Source of the DNA: an uncultured Bacteroides sp.
Lineage (GTDB): Bacteria > Bacteroidota > Bacteroidia > Bacteroidales > Bacteroidaceae
Direction: 5' to 3'
DNA: 64,000 nucleotides
Assembly (NCBI RefSeq): GCF_963676325.1
Contig: NZ_OY781099.1
Coordinates: forward strand, 2,728,001 to 2,792,000
Part shown: one piece after another, positions 1 through 8,798 of the stretch
Layout of the letters: every line of letters begins with the position of its first letter
Position numbering within the stretch: position 1 is the stretch's first letter
The notes under the pieces: model-generated
Told to the model about the DNA's origin: nothing
What the model saw: the letters and a program-made list of their open reading frames with translations, nothing else
Databases searched by the model: none
Translations under genes and position numbers: made by a program

Positions 1-1
1 T

Positions 2-205
2 TTTATAAGTAACGCTGTGAATTATCTGGCCAGGAATGATCAATGGCTAAACCTCCGTTCACATAATTACAAGCTCAGGCTTCTTAACAAACAAGCGATC
101 AATGAACAGAGAGGATTATGGGAAATAATAAACATAGCTATTCCTCCCATTTTACTTTTGATTACTGGCTTTGCTTATGCAAGATTCCGAAAACGAAAGC
201 AATAA
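2..205 (+). CDS. gldG: GldG-like ABC transporter component, C-terminal end (5' truncated)
   Basis: The reading frame is already open at the window edge and ends at a TAA at 203-205, so only about the last 67 residues are seen. They read as a polar stretch (ARNDQWLNLRSHNYKLRLL), then one transmembrane helix (IAIPPILLLITGFAYA) and a basic tail. This matches the C-terminus of GldG, the auxiliary membrane protein of the GldA/GldF/GldG ABC transporter of Bacteroidetes, which many non-gliding Bacteroides also encode. The in-frame GTG at 17 is not a credible start because the coding pattern continues upstream. The assignment rests on the C-terminal pattern only. Confidence 0.65.
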   Translation, partial: FISNAVNYLARNDQWLNLRSHNYKLRLLNKQAINEQRGLWEIINIAIPPILLLITGFAYARFRKRKQ

Positions 206-271
206 CTCCTCTTGTATCAATTATTGCACTATTTATGCCAAATACTCCTCGTTTGGTGATTACTGATTTAC

Positions 272-279
272 TATTTTTG
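272..279 (+). promoter_or_regulatory. Bacteroides -7 promoter element for the GH28 gene
   Basis: TATTTTTG matches the Bacteroides sigma-ABfr -7 consensus TAnnTTTG. A TTTG lies at 252-255, close to where the -33 element is expected although the spacing is slightly short. The start codon is 38 bp downstream. Confidence 0.6.
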
Positions 280-316
280 CGTTATATAAACTAATAACAA
301 TAAAAGAAACAACACA

Positions 317-1714
317 ATGAAAAAAGTATTCGGAATAATTCCCCTGCTTTTGTTTGCTCTCTTTGCTAATGCTAATCCAATAGGCAATGCATGGGAAGAG
401 TGCGCAAAGATTGAAAAACAAATTAAAAAAACATCCTTTCCTCAACGCACATTCGTAATTACCGATTTCGGAGCAAAAGCAGGAAATGAAGCTGAACCTT
501 GCCACGATGCCATCAATCTGGCTATCGTAAAATGTAATCAGGCTGGAGGTGGAACAGTTATTGTACCTAAAGGGATATTTTACACCGGACCTATTACATT
601 AAAGAGCAATGTGAATCTTCATTTAGAAGAAGGAGCGACTCTAAAATTCTCCACAAATCAGAAATTATATTTCCCAGCCGTACTGACTCGCTGGGAAGGG
701 ATCGATTGCTGGAACGCTCACCCATTGATTTATGCATATGGTGAAACCAACATTGCCATTACCGGTAAAGGAACAATTGACGGACAAGGAGCTAATGAAA
801 ATTGGTGGAGAATGAGTGGTGCCAAACAATTTGGATGGAAAGAAGGAATTGTTGCCCAAAAGAATGGCGGACGTGAACGTTTGCAGATGTACGGAGAAAC
901 TTCTATGCCTGTTTACAAACGTATTATGGCACCGGAAGATGGTATGCGCCCTCAGCTTATCAATTTCCATTCCTGTAATACGATTCTGATAGAGGATGTA
1001 AAATTGCGTAATTCTCCTTTCTGGGTAATTCATCCTTTATTCTGCGAAAGTATGATTGTACGTGGAGTAGACATCCTTAGTCATGGACCTAACAATGATG
1101 GTTGTGATCCGGAATCAAGCAAGAATGTATTGATAGAAAATACAGTTTTCAATACTGGCGATGATTGTATTGCAATCAAATCAGGACGAAATACTGACGG
1201 ACGAAAATGGAATATTCCAAGTGAGAATATTATTGTGCGTGGATGCACCATGAAAGACGGTCACGGTGGAGTTGTTGTAGGAAGTGAAATATCTGGTGGA
1301 TACAAAAACCTGTTTGTTGAAAATTGCAAGATGGACAGTCCAAACCTGGATCGTGTAATCCGAATCAAGACAAGTACTTGCCGGGGCGGTGTAATAGAGA
1401 ATATTTTTGTTCGCAATATCACTGTGGGACAATGCGGTGAATCTATACTTGGTATCAATCTTCAATACGAGAATCGTGAGAAATGTAATCGCGGATTCAA
1501 TCCTATGGTACGCAATGTGTATCTTCAGAATATAACCAGCGAAAAGAGTAAATTTGGCGTTTACATTGTTGGTCTGGATGATAACGACCATGTATATAAT
1601 ATAAACATGGAAAATTGCCGCTTAAATAATGTAGCTCAGGGAAACTCTATCAAAGGAGCAAAAGATATCAACTACAAAGGATTGTATATCAACGGAGCTG
1701 AAACAAATAAATAA
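317..1714 (+). CDS. secreted GH28 polygalacturonase-family glycoside hydrolase
   Basis: A 465-residue protein with a signal peptide (about residues 1-20) followed by a right-handed beta-helix GH28 domain. GH28 enzymes cleave galacturonic-acid linkages in pectin, here probably in the periplasm or outside the cell. The catalytic signatures are visible: NND at 259-261 (canonical NTD), GDD at 281-283, GHG at 315-317 and RIK at 349-351. These give the Asp triad plus the His and Arg/Lys of the family. An esterase gene follows 101 bp downstream with its own promoter, so the two may cooperate on decorated pectin. The exact specificity (polygalacturonase, exo-acting or rhamnogalacturonan-directed) cannot be read from sequence. 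Confidence 0.9.
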   Translation: MKKVFGIIPLLLFALFANANPIGNAWEECAKIEKQIKKTSFPQRTFVITDFGAKAGNEAEPCHDAINLAIVKCNQAGGGTVIVPKGIFYTGPITLKSNVNLHLEEGATLKFSTNQKLYFPAVLTRWEGIDCWNAHPLIYAYGETNIAITGKGTIDGQGANENWWRMSGAKQFGWKEGIVAQKNGGRERLQMYGETSMPVYKRIMAPEDGMRPQLINFHSCNTILIEDVKLRNSPFWVIHPLFCESMIVRGVDILSHGPNNDGCDPESSKNVLIENTVFNTGDDCIAIKSGRNTDGRKWNIPSENIIVRGCTMKDGHGGVVVGSEISGGYKNLFVENCKMDSPNLDRVIRIKTSTCRGGVIENIFVRNITVGQCGESILGINLQYENREKCNRGFNPMVRNVYLQNITSEKSKFGVYIVGLDDNDHVYNINMENCRLNNVAQGNSIKGAKDINYKGLYINGAETNK

Positions 1715-1756
1715 AAAAATTTCCGCTTTTCATTGTATATTAATACGAATAAATAA

Positions 1757-1764
1757 TATCTTTG
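1757..1764 (+). promoter_or_regulatory. -7 promoter element for the CE1 esterase gene
   Basis: TATCTTTG fits TAnnTTTG exactly. A TTG at 1733-1735 lies 21 bp upstream, as expected for the -33 element. The esterase therefore has its own promoter. Confidence 0.65.
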
Positions 1765-1815
1765 GACTATCTTTTTTCAAGAAACTCCTTAAATATTAAT
1801 TTATAAAATAATACA

Positions 1816-3009
1816 ATGAAAAGCGGACATTTATTTTTAAAGCTGTGCATCTGTTTATTGTCATTATGTGCAGTCAATTCCAATCTTCTTTCACAAGTCA
1901 ATCCTCAGGTCTGGGGAAAAGCACCTTACGTATCTCCTGATATACATGCAGATCATTCTGTTACTTTCAGAATCAGTACTCCTGCCGCAAAAGAAGTTCT
2001 TCTATCTGCTTCGTGGCTTTCAGGCAAAAACAATCAGCTTACAAAAGACAGTACTGGAATGTGGTCGATCACAATTGATCCTCTGACTCCCGAATTATAT
2101 GGATATTCATTTCAGGTAGACGGATTGAAAGTTCTGGATCCTGCTAATTTACATATAAGACGAGATTATACAATTCTGGAAAATCAGTTTATCATTCCAG
2201 GAAAGCAAGCCGATTTATATGCCGTTCAAAGTGTAAAACACGGAACTATATCTAAAGTATGGTATGATTCAAAAACTTTAGGAATGAACCGCAGACTAAC
2301 TGTTTATACGCCGAATGGGTATGAAGGAGGCAAAAATCAATATCCGGTGTTATACCTTCTCCATGGTGTAGGCGGCGACGAAAATGCATGGATTGAATTG
2401 GGACGTGCCTGCCAGATACTGGACAATCTGATTGCTCAGGGTAAGGCCGTTCCTATGATTGTAGTAATGACCAATGGACATGTGAACCAACAAGCTGCTG
2501 CCGGAGATGCTCCCGCTGGTTTTATCAGACCGGAATTTGGAGCGGACGTATTCAACAGTGACTTTGAAAGAAGCTTTGTTCCAGATGTTGTTTCGTTTGT
2601 AGAAAGTCATTACAGAGTAAAAAAGGAGAAAAGCAACAGAGCTATAGCTGGTCTTTCAATGGGTGGAATGCATACGCTGACAATTGCAAACATGAATCCG
2701 AATAAATTTGATTATATTGGATTATTTAGTCCGGCAACTCCGACTCTTATTGAAAAGCAAAACACCCATGCTGACTTTTATAATAAAATAGATTCTGATG
2801 AAAAACTGAGTGAATTAAACAAAGCCGGATTTAAACTCTACTGGATTGGATGTGGGAAAGAAGACTTTCTTTATCAGAACGTAACGAACTTTAGAAAGTC
2901 ATTGGATAAAAATCATCTAAAATATACATACAGGGAAAGTGCCGGAGGACATACCTGGGAAAACTGGAGAACTTATTTATCAGAATTCGCTCCACTATTA
3001 TTTAGATAA
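1816..3009 (+). CDS. secreted CE1-type esterase with N-terminal E-set domain
   Basis: A 397-residue protein with a signal peptide (about 1-26), an immunoglobulin-like E-set domain (about 35-130, as in CBM48-like modules) and an alpha/beta hydrolase domain of the esterase D / carbohydrate esterase family 1 type (about 145-397). The nucleophile elbow GLSMGG places the catalytic serine at 281. Asp350 (CGKED) and His379 (GGHTW) complete the triad. Family members remove feruloyl or acetyl groups from plant polysaccharides, which agrees with the GH28 pectinase just upstream. The substrate remains an inference. A hairpin terminator follows. Confidence 0.85.
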   Translation: MKSGHLFLKLCICLLSLCAVNSNLLSQVNPQVWGKAPYVSPDIHADHSVTFRISTPAAKEVLLSASWLSGKNNQLTKDSTGMWSITIDPLTPELYGYSFQVDGLKVLDPANLHIRRDYTILENQFIIPGKQADLYAVQSVKHGTISKVWYDSKTLGMNRRLTVYTPNGYEGGKNQYPVLYLLHGVGGDENAWIELGRACQILDNLIAQGKAVPMIVVMTNGHVNQQAAAGDAPAGFIRPEFGADVFNSDFERSFVPDVVSFVESHYRVKKEKSNRAIAGLSMGGMHTLTIANMNPNKFDYIGLFSPATPTLIEKQNTHADFYNKIDSDEKLSELNKAGFKLYWIGCGKEDFLYQNVTNFRKSLDKNHLKYTYRESAGGHTWENWRTYLSEFAPLLFR

Positions 3010-3046
3010 GAATATACGCATCCATTAATTACAACAGAATACGAGT

Positions 3047-3083
3047 AAGAGGCTACCCATAAAAAGGCAGTCTCTTTCTTTTT
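3047..3083 (+). terminator. intrinsic terminator after the esterase gene
   Basis: AAGAGGCTACC can pair with GGCAGTCTCTT across a short A-rich loop, with one mismatch and one G-T pair, and a T-rich tract follows. It lies 38 bp after the stop codon. Confidence 0.65.
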
Positions 3084-3268
3084 GTACTTTCAGATCCCAT
3101 AGAAACATTAATATAAGTCCCATTTAATAAATTAAAATCTGATTGTAAAACCATTTAATATCAGAAAGATAGTAATTGTATTTCTTGTTTTTTTTATTTT
3201 TTCTTATTTTGTGCATCTTGTCTGTTCTTTTTTCACTATTCGCAATACATAAATCAAAAAATAAAAAG

Positions 3269-3276
3269 TATCTTTG
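3269..3276 (+). promoter_or_regulatory. -7 promoter element of the oxoacid:ferredoxin oxidoreductase operon
   Basis: TATCTTTG is an exact TAnnTTTG match, 30 bp ahead of the first gene of the operon. The rest of the 296-bp gap is AT-rich, with two copies of CCATTTAATA (3120-3129 and 3151-3160) and no other gene signal. Confidence 0.65.
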
Positions 3277-3305
3277 CATGTCTCAAAGCATTAGAAATTC
3301 AAAAG

Positions 3306-3578
3306 ATGGAAGAACTTAACGCTATAAAAGGACTAATAGACAAAGGTGAAGTAGAAACTGCCATTAACGCATTGGATCAATTTATTGAAAGCAATCCAAC
3401 GTGTGATGAGGCGTTTTATCTTCGCGGAAACGCTTACCGCAAACAAGGGAACTGGCAGGTAGCAATAAACAATTACCTCTCTGCTATTGAACTTAACCCT
3501 CAAAGCCCGGCCCTTCAAGCTAAAAAAATGATCATGGACATCCTGAATTTCTACAATAAGGATATGTACAACCAATAA
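3306..3578 (+). CDS. small tetratricopeptide repeat protein
   Basis: A 90-residue soluble protein made of about two TPR units; CDEAFYLRGNAYRKQGNWQ carries the alanine/glycine/tyrosine spacing typical of TPR helices. It is the first gene after a clear promoter and sits 11 bp before the ferredoxin gene, so it is cotranscribed with the oxidoreductase subunits. It may help assemble the complex, but nothing in the sequence shows a catalytic role. Confidence 0.8.
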   Translation: MEELNAIKGLIDKGEVETAINALDQFIESNPTCDEAFYLRGNAYRKQGNWQVAINNYLSAIELNPQSPALQAKKMIMDILNFYNKDMYNQ

Positions 3579-3589
3579 ATTCTTAAATT

Positions 3590-3817
3590 ATGGCTAAAAT
3601 TATAGGAGCGATAGTAGTTGACACCGAACGTTGCAAAGGATGTAATCTTTGTGTGGTGGCATGCCCGCTTAATGTGTTGTCTCTAACAAATAAAGAAGTA
3701 AACATTAAAGGATACAATTTCGCTCAGCAAGTATTAGAAGACACTTGCAACGGATGTTCTTCATGTGCAACAGTGTGCCCTGACGGATGTATTACTGTTT
3801 ACAAAGTAAAACTTTAA
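3590..3817 (+). CDS. korD: 2[4Fe-4S] ferredoxin-like subunit of 2-oxoacid:ferredoxin oxidoreductase
   Basis: A 75-residue protein with two cluster-binding motifs, CKGCNLCVVACP and CNGCSSCATVCP, the classic CxxCxxCxxxCP pattern twice. In four-subunit oxoacid oxidoreductases this delta subunit carries electrons from the TPP site to external ferredoxin. It lies directly before the alpha, beta and gamma subunit genes, so it is assigned to that complex. Confidence 0.88.
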   Translation: MAKIIGAIVVDTERCKGCNLCVVACPLNVLSLTNKEVNIKGYNFAQQVLEDTCNGCSSCATVCPDGCITVYKVKL

Positions 3818-3872
3818 GTAATTAAAGTCATTATTAATCAATTAAGTAAAGAACTTAAAAAAACTTGAATAT

Positions 3873-4955
3873 ATGGAAGAAGAAGTTGTTTTAATGAAGG
3901 GTAACGAAGCTATCTCTCATGCAGCTATTCGCTACGGAGTTGATGGTTATTTCGGTTATCCTATCACTCCTCAATCCGAAGTATTGGAAACGCTTGCTGA
4001 TCTGAAGCCATGGGAAACTACCGGTATGGTTGTTTTACAGGCTGAAAGTGAAGTTGCAGCAATAAATATGGTGTACGGAGGTGCTGGTTCCGGTAAAATG
4101 GTAATGACCTCATCATCCAGCCCTGGTGTAAGTTTAAAGCAAGAAGGTATTTCTTATATTGCCGGTGCAGAACTTCCTTGTTTAATTGTTAACGTAATGC
4201 GTGGAGGTCCGGGTCTTGGAACAATCCAACCTAGTCAGGCTGACTATTTCCAGACTGTAAAAGGTGGTGGTCACGGTGACTATAGATTGATAGCACTTGC
4301 ACCTGCTTCTGTACAGGAAATGGCAGATTTCGTAGGACTGGCTTTTGAACTGGCTTTCAAATACAGAAATCCGGCTATTATCCTTGCCGACGGTGTAATT
4401 GGTCAGATGATGGAGAAAGTTGTACTTCCTAAACAAAGAAAACGCCTTACTGACGAAGAAGTTATTGCTCGTTGTCCCTGGGCTACTACCGGAAAGATCA
4501 ATGGCCGCAAGCCAAACATCATCACTTCTCTGGAATTAGATCCTGCAGCGATGGAACAAAACAATCTTCGTTTCCAGGCTAAATATAAAACAATTGAAGA
4601 AAACGAGGTTCGCTATGAAGAGATTAACTGCGAAGATGCAGAATATCTGATCGTAGCATTCGGATCTAGTGCACGTATTTGTCAAAAGTCTATAGAGCTG
4701 GCTCGTGCCGAAGGCATCAAAGTCGGTCTTCTTCGTCCTATCACTCTATGGCCTTTCCCAACAAAAGTGATTGCTAAATACGCTGAAAAAGTAAAAGGAA
4801 TGATCTCTGTGGAACTTAATGCCGGTCAAATGGTAGAAGACATTCGTCTTGCTGTTAACGGTCGTGTAAAAGTGGAACACTTCGGACGTCTTGGAGGTAT
4901 TGTTCCTGATCCTGATGAGGTTGTTGAAGCAATCAAAGAGAAACTAATTAAATAA
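3873..4955 (+). CDS. korA: 2-oxoacid (2-oxoglutarate-type):ferredoxin oxidoreductase, alpha subunit
   Basis: A 360-residue subunit with the pyruvate:ferredoxin oxidoreductase domain I fold near the N-terminus (MKGNEAISHAAIRYGVDGY, GYPITPQSE) and the transketolase C-terminal-like domain II (about 245-355). With the beta subunit it forms the TPP active site that oxidatively decarboxylates a 2-oxoacid to acyl-CoA and reduces ferredoxin. In anaerobic Bacteroidetes this type often works reductively, making 2-oxoglutarate from succinyl-CoA. The specificity (2-oxoglutarate or branched-chain oxoacid) is inferred from family resemblance. Confidence 0.88.
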   Translation: MEEEVVLMKGNEAISHAAIRYGVDGYFGYPITPQSEVLETLADLKPWETTGMVVLQAESEVAAINMVYGGAGSGKMVMTSSSSPGVSLKQEGISYIAGAELPCLIVNVMRGGPGLGTIQPSQADYFQTVKGGGHGDYRLIALAPASVQEMADFVGLAFELAFKYRNPAIILADGVIGQMMEKVVLPKQRKRLTDEEVIARCPWATTGKINGRKPNIITSLELDPAAMEQNNLRFQAKYKTIEENEVRYEEINCEDAEYLIVAFGSSARICQKSIELARAEGIKVGLLRPITLWPFPTKVIAKYAEKVKGMISVELNAGQMVEDIRLAVNGRVKVEHFGRLGGIVPDPDEVVEAIKEKLIK

Positions 4956-4963
4956 GAAGACGC

Positions 4964-5173
4964 ATGTTGAATATTGATAGAATAAGAACAATTCTGAACA
5001 TCATCTTTATGATTGGCGCTCTAAGCACTATCGTAGTTTACTTTACTGTAGAAAATCAGATGGTGATGTTTATAGTTTGTTGCTTTACCATTTTTGTTAA
5101 ATTCATAGAGTACGCATTGCGATTCACTCAAAACAGCCTGAATCAAAATAAGAGGAGGAAAGACAATGAATAA
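4964..5173 (+). CDS. small two-helix membrane protein inside the kor operon
   Basis: A 69-residue protein with two hydrophobic helices (about 10-28 and 33-50) and a charged, lysine/arginine-rich C-terminal tail. It starts 9 bp after the alpha-subunit stop, and its last 8 bp overlap the beta-subunit start, so translation is probably coupled. It has no recognised domain. Its position between two subunits of a soluble enzyme suggests a membrane-anchoring or accessory role, which is only an inference. Confidence 0.7.
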   Translation: MLNIDRIRTILNIIFMIGALSTIVVYFTVENQMVMFIVCCFTIFVKFIEYALRFTQNSLNQNKRRKDNE

Positions 5174-5930
5174 AGAAGATATAATCAAACCAGAGAACTT
5201 AGTATATAAGAAACCAAAGCTAATGAATGACAACCCGATGCATTATTGCCCGGGATGTAGTCATGGTGTAGTACATAAATTAGTAGCCGAAGTAATTGAA
5301 GAAATGGGCATGGAAGACAAAACTGTGGGAATCTCTCCTGTAGGATGTGCTGTCTTTATCTACAATTACATTGACATTGACTGGCAAGAAGCTGCTCACG
5401 GACGTGCTCCTGCAGTTGCTACAGCAATTAAACGTTTATGGCCCGACAAACTTGTATTCACTTATCAGGGAGATGGTGACTTGGCTTGTATTGGTACAGC
5501 TGAAACAATTCACGCCTTAAACCGAGGTGAAAATATTACAATTATCTTTATCAATAATGCTATTTACGGTATGACCGGCGGTCAGATGGCTCCTACAACA
5601 CTTGTTGGGATGAAAACTGCAACCAGCCCTTATGGTCGTGATGTAAAACTGCACGGATATCCACTTAAAATGACTGAAATTGCTGCAACTTTAGAAGGAA
5701 CAGCTTATGTAACCCGTCAGTCTGTTCAGACAACTGCTGCGATCCGCAAAACAAAAAAGGCTATTCGCAAAGCATTTGAAAATTCAATGAACGGTAAAGG
5801 TTCTAATTTGGTGGAAGTTGTTTCAACTTGTAACTCTGGTTGGAAGATGAGTCCGGAAGCATCAAATAAATGGATGGAAGAACACATGTTCCCTTACTAT
5901 CCGCTAGGCGACTTAAAAGATAAAGAATAA
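5166..5930 (+). CDS. korB: 2-oxoacid:ferredoxin oxidoreductase, beta subunit (TPP-binding)
   Basis: A 254-residue subunit with the cysteine motif CPGCSHG near residue 30 and the TPP/Mg-binding GDGDLACIG around residue 100, followed by NNAIYGMTGGQMAPTT, all typical of beta subunits in the 2-oxoglutarate family. It begins inside the end of the preceding small membrane-protein gene and is followed 17 bp later by the gamma subunit. Confidence 0.9.
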   Translation: MNKEDIIKPENLVYKKPKLMNDNPMHYCPGCSHGVVHKLVAEVIEEMGMEDKTVGISPVGCAVFIYNYIDIDWQEAAHGRAPAVATAIKRLWPDKLVFTYQGDGDLACIGTAETIHALNRGENITIIFINNAIYGMTGGQMAPTTLVGMKTATSPYGRDVKLHGYPLKMTEIAATLEGTAYVTRQSVQTTAAIRKTKKAIRKAFENSMNGKGSNLVEVVSTCNSGWKMSPEASNKWMEEHMFPYYPLGDLKDKE

Positions 5931-5947
5931 TCTAAAAAATCAGAGCA

Positions 5948-6490
5948 ATGAAAGAAGAAATAATCATAGCTGGATTTGGTGGACAAGGAGTCTTGTCTAT
6001 GGGTAAAATCCTTGCCTATTCAGGTTTAATGGAAAATAAAGAAGTAACCTGGATGCCTGCTTACGGACCAGAACAAAGAGGAGGAACAGCTAATGTTACT
6101 GTTATTGTAAGTGACGAAAAGATCTCCTCTCCTATCTTAAGTAAATACGATACTGCAATCATTTTAAATCAACCTTCTTTAGAGAAGTTTGAGAGCAAGG
6201 TTAAACCTGGTGGAGTATTGATTTATGACGGATATGGAATTGTAGTTCCACCTACACGTACAGATATTGAGATTTATCGCATTGACGCTATGGATGCTGC
6301 CAATGAAATGAACAATACCAAAGCATTCAACATGATTGTGTTGGGAGGATTACTAAAACTTCGTCCTATTGTAAAAATTGAAAGTGTTATTAAAGGATTG
6401 AAAAAGACCCTTCCGGAACGTCATCATCATTTGATTCCGATGAATGAAGCCGCTATTCAAAAAGGAATGGAATTAATTAAGAAAATATGA
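5948..6490 (+). CDS. korC: 2-oxoacid:ferredoxin oxidoreductase, gamma subunit
   Basis: A 180-residue subunit of the pyruvate/ketoisovalerate oxidoreductase gamma family. The N-terminal glycine-rich loop GFGGQGVLSMGK and the AYGPEQRGG segment are diagnostic. The subunit completes the alpha/beta/gamma/delta complex encoded from 3590. Its TGA overlaps the next start codon in an ATGA arrangement, coupling it to pheS. Confidence 0.9.
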   Translation: MKEEIIIAGFGGQGVLSMGKILAYSGLMENKEVTWMPAYGPEQRGGTANVTVIVSDEKISSPILSKYDTAIILNQPSLEKFESKVKPGGVLIYDGYGIVVPPTRTDIEIYRIDAMDAANEMNNTKAFNMIVLGGLLKLRPIVKIESVIKGLKKTLPERHHHLIPMNEAAIQKGMELIKKI

Positions 6491-7506
6491 TAGCTAAAAT
6501 CAAGCAACTACTTGAAGAAGTTGAAACATTAAAAGCAGCTAATGCTGAAGAGTTAGAAGCTCTTCGTATTAAGTATTTAAGTAAAAAAGGAGCCATCAAT
6601 GATTTGATGGCTGATTTTCGTAACGTAGCAGCTGATCAGAAAAAAGAAGTGGGAATGAAACTGAATGAGCTTAAGACAATGGCTCAGGAACGTATCAATA
6701 TCCTGAAAGAGTCTTTTGAAAGTCAGGACAGTGGCGCTTGCGATTTAGATTTAACCCGCTCTGCTTATCCGGTAGATTTGGGAACTCGTCACCCTTTGTC
6801 TATTGTTAAGAATGAAATCATTGATATTTTTGGCCGTCTGGGATTCAGTATTGAAGAGGGACCTGAAATTGAAGATGACTGGCATGTATTCTCTGCATTG
6901 AACTTTGCTGAAGATCACCCTGCCAGAGATATGCAGGATACATTCTTCATTGAATCTCATCCTGATATTATTTTGCGTACACACACTTCATCTGTACAAA
7001 GCCGTGTGATGGAAGTTACACAACCTCCTATCCGCATTATTTGTCCGGGACGTGTATATCGTAACGAAGCAATTAGCTACCGTGCACACTGTTTCTTCCA
7101 TCAGGTAGAAGCTCTTTATATTGATAAAGACGTATCTTTCACTGACCTGAAGCAAGTTCTTCTGCTTTTTGCAAAAGAGATGTTTGGTGCAGATACAAAG
7201 ATTCGTCTCCGTCCAAGTTATTTCCCATTTACTGAGCCTAGTGCTGAAATGGATATCAGCTGTAACATCTGTGGTGGTAAAGGTTGTCCTTTCTGCAAAC
7301 ACACCGGATGGGTGGAAATCCTTGGTTGCGGTATGGTTGATCCTAACGTTCTTGAAAGTAACGGTATAGACAGTAAGGTTTACTCCGGTTATGCTTTGGG
7401 GATGGGTATTGAACGAATCACCAATCTTAAATATCAGGTAAAAGACCTTCGAATGTTCTCAGAGAACGATACACGATTCCTGAAAGAGTTCGAAGCGGCA
7501 AACTAA
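6487..7506 (+). CDS. pheS: phenylalanyl-tRNA synthetase alpha subunit
   Basis: A 339-residue class II synthetase subunit with an N-terminal coiled coil that contacts tRNA (about 1-85) and the catalytic core. Motif 2 lies around RVYRNEAISYRAHCFFHQVE and motif 3 at GYALGMGIERI. The phenylalanine-site segment PSYFPFTEPSAEMDI and a Cys-rich insert (CNICGGKGCPFC) are present. It starts within the last codons of the gamma subunit. Placement of an essential synthetase after a central metabolic operon is probably simple cotranscription. The beta subunit is not in the window. Confidence 0.97.
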   Translation: MIAKIKQLLEEVETLKAANAEELEALRIKYLSKKGAINDLMADFRNVAADQKKEVGMKLNELKTMAQERINILKESFESQDSGACDLDLTRSAYPVDLGTRHPLSIVKNEIIDIFGRLGFSIEEGPEIEDDWHVFSALNFAEDHPARDMQDTFFIESHPDIILRTHTSSVQSRVMEVTQPPIRIICPGRVYRNEAISYRAHCFFHQVEALYIDKDVSFTDLKQVLLLFAKEMFGADTKIRLRPSYFPFTEPSAEMDISCNICGGKGCPFCKHTGWVEILGCGMVDPNVLESNGIDSKVYSGYALGMGIERITNLKYQVKDLRMFSENDTRFLKEFEAAN

Positions 7507-7529
7507 CTTAATATAGGTAATTAATATGG

Positions 7530-7569
7530 GGATAATGAATAGCTCAATAAACTGAATTATTCATTATCC
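7530..7569. other. 12-bp perfect inverted repeat between pheS and the MFS gene
   Basis: GGATAATGAATA at 7530-7541 is matched by TATTCATTATCC at 7558-7569 around a 16-nt loop. There is no strong T run afterwards, so it may be a weak terminator, an mRNA-stabilising hairpin or a leader structure for the MFS gene. Confidence 0.5.
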
Positions 7570-7600
7570 TTGTTTATTATCTCCCCTTAATAATCATCTT

Positions 7601-8797
7601 ATGGCAAAAGACAAACTGGTTACCCGCAGTTATATCTTTATCCTTGCGGCGAATTTTCTATTGTACTTTGGCTTTTATCTACTACTACCAATACTTCCTT
7701 TTTATCTCACGGAAGTTTTCCATTCAAGTAATGCTACTATAGGACTTATTCTGTCCTGCTATACCATCGCAGCACTTTGCATGCGTCCTTTTTCGGGATA
7801 TCTGCTCGATACATTTGCCAGAAAACCACTCTATTTATTCGCATATTTCATCTTCACCGGTATATTTGCAGGCTACCTGTTTGCAGGTGCACTTACGTTA
7901 TTCACTATCCTGAGAATTTTTCACGGCTTTGCGTTCGGTACTGTAACGGTAGGCGGAAACACCATTGTGATAGATATTATGCCTTCATCACGAAGAGGCG
8001 AAGGACTTGGGTATTATGGGATGATGAACAACACCGCCATGAGCATTGGTCCTATGGTTGGACTATTTATGCACGAAGTTTATTCATTTGAAGTAATCTT
8101 CATCTGCGCATTTGTATCCTGTTTCATTGGTCTGATTATGGCCTCTCTGGTAAAAACACCGGCAAGGAAATGTGTAAAACGTGAGGCTATCTCGCTGGAC
8201 AGATTTATTCTGATAAAAGGAATTCCGGCAGGGATCGACTTAATGCTGCTTTCTGTTCCTTATGGCATGACCACGACTTACGTAGCGATATATGCAAAAA
8301 ATATGGGGATAACCAGTGGAATAGGTCTATTCTTCACCTTTATGGCAATTGGAATGGCTGTTTCACGTCTGTTCTCGGGCAAGCAAGTGGACAAGGGGCG
8401 CATAAGAACCGTTATTTCCTGGGGAATGTATCTGGTGTGTGCATGCTATTTCCTACTCTCGGCCTGCAATTTTTTGATGGATTACAGCAGAGTGGCCACT
8501 ACCGGAATCTTTTTTGCCATTGCACTTTTACTAGGTGTAGGATTTGGAACTATGTTTCCCGCGTTCAATACGCTTTTTGTTAATCTGGCTCCAAATGCAC
8601 AACGAGGAACTGCTACCTCCACTTACCTCACTTCATGGGATATGGGTATCGGAGCTGGTGTACTTATAGGAGGTTACATTGGACAATTCGCAACCTTCGA
8701 CAAAGCTTTCTTCTTCGGAGCCTGCCTCACTGTCTTTTCCGTAATCTATTTCAAAATAAAAGTTGCTCCTCACTTTGAGATAAACAAATTAAGATAA
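7601..8797 (+). CDS. MFS family transporter, probable drug or metabolite exporter
   Basis: A 398-residue protein with about twelve hydrophobic helices. The major-facilitator signature after helix 2 (SGYLLDTFARKPLYL) resembles the D-R/K-x-G-R/K-type loop of the family. The overall pattern resembles the YfcJ/arabinose-efflux-like group. No substrate can be assigned. One base separates its stop from the nth start, so the two genes are cotranscribed. Confidence 0.85.
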   Translation: MAKDKLVTRSYIFILAANFLLYFGFYLLLPILPFYLTEVFHSSNATIGLILSCYTIAALCMRPFSGYLLDTFARKPLYLFAYFIFTGIFAGYLFAGALTLFTILRIFHGFAFGTVTVGGNTIVIDIMPSSRRGEGLGYYGMMNNTAMSIGPMVGLFMHEVYSFEVIFICAFVSCFIGLIMASLVKTPARKCVKREAISLDRFILIKGIPAGIDLMLLSVPYGMTTTYVAIYAKNMGITSGIGLFFTFMAIGMAVSRLFSGKQVDKGRIRTVISWGMYLVCACYFLLSACNFLMDYSRVATTGIFFAIALLLGVGFGTMFPAFNTLFVNLAPNAQRGTATSTYLTSWDMGIGAGVLIGGYIGQFATFDKAFFFGACLTVFSVIYFKIKVAPHFEINKLR

Positions 8798-8798
8798 A

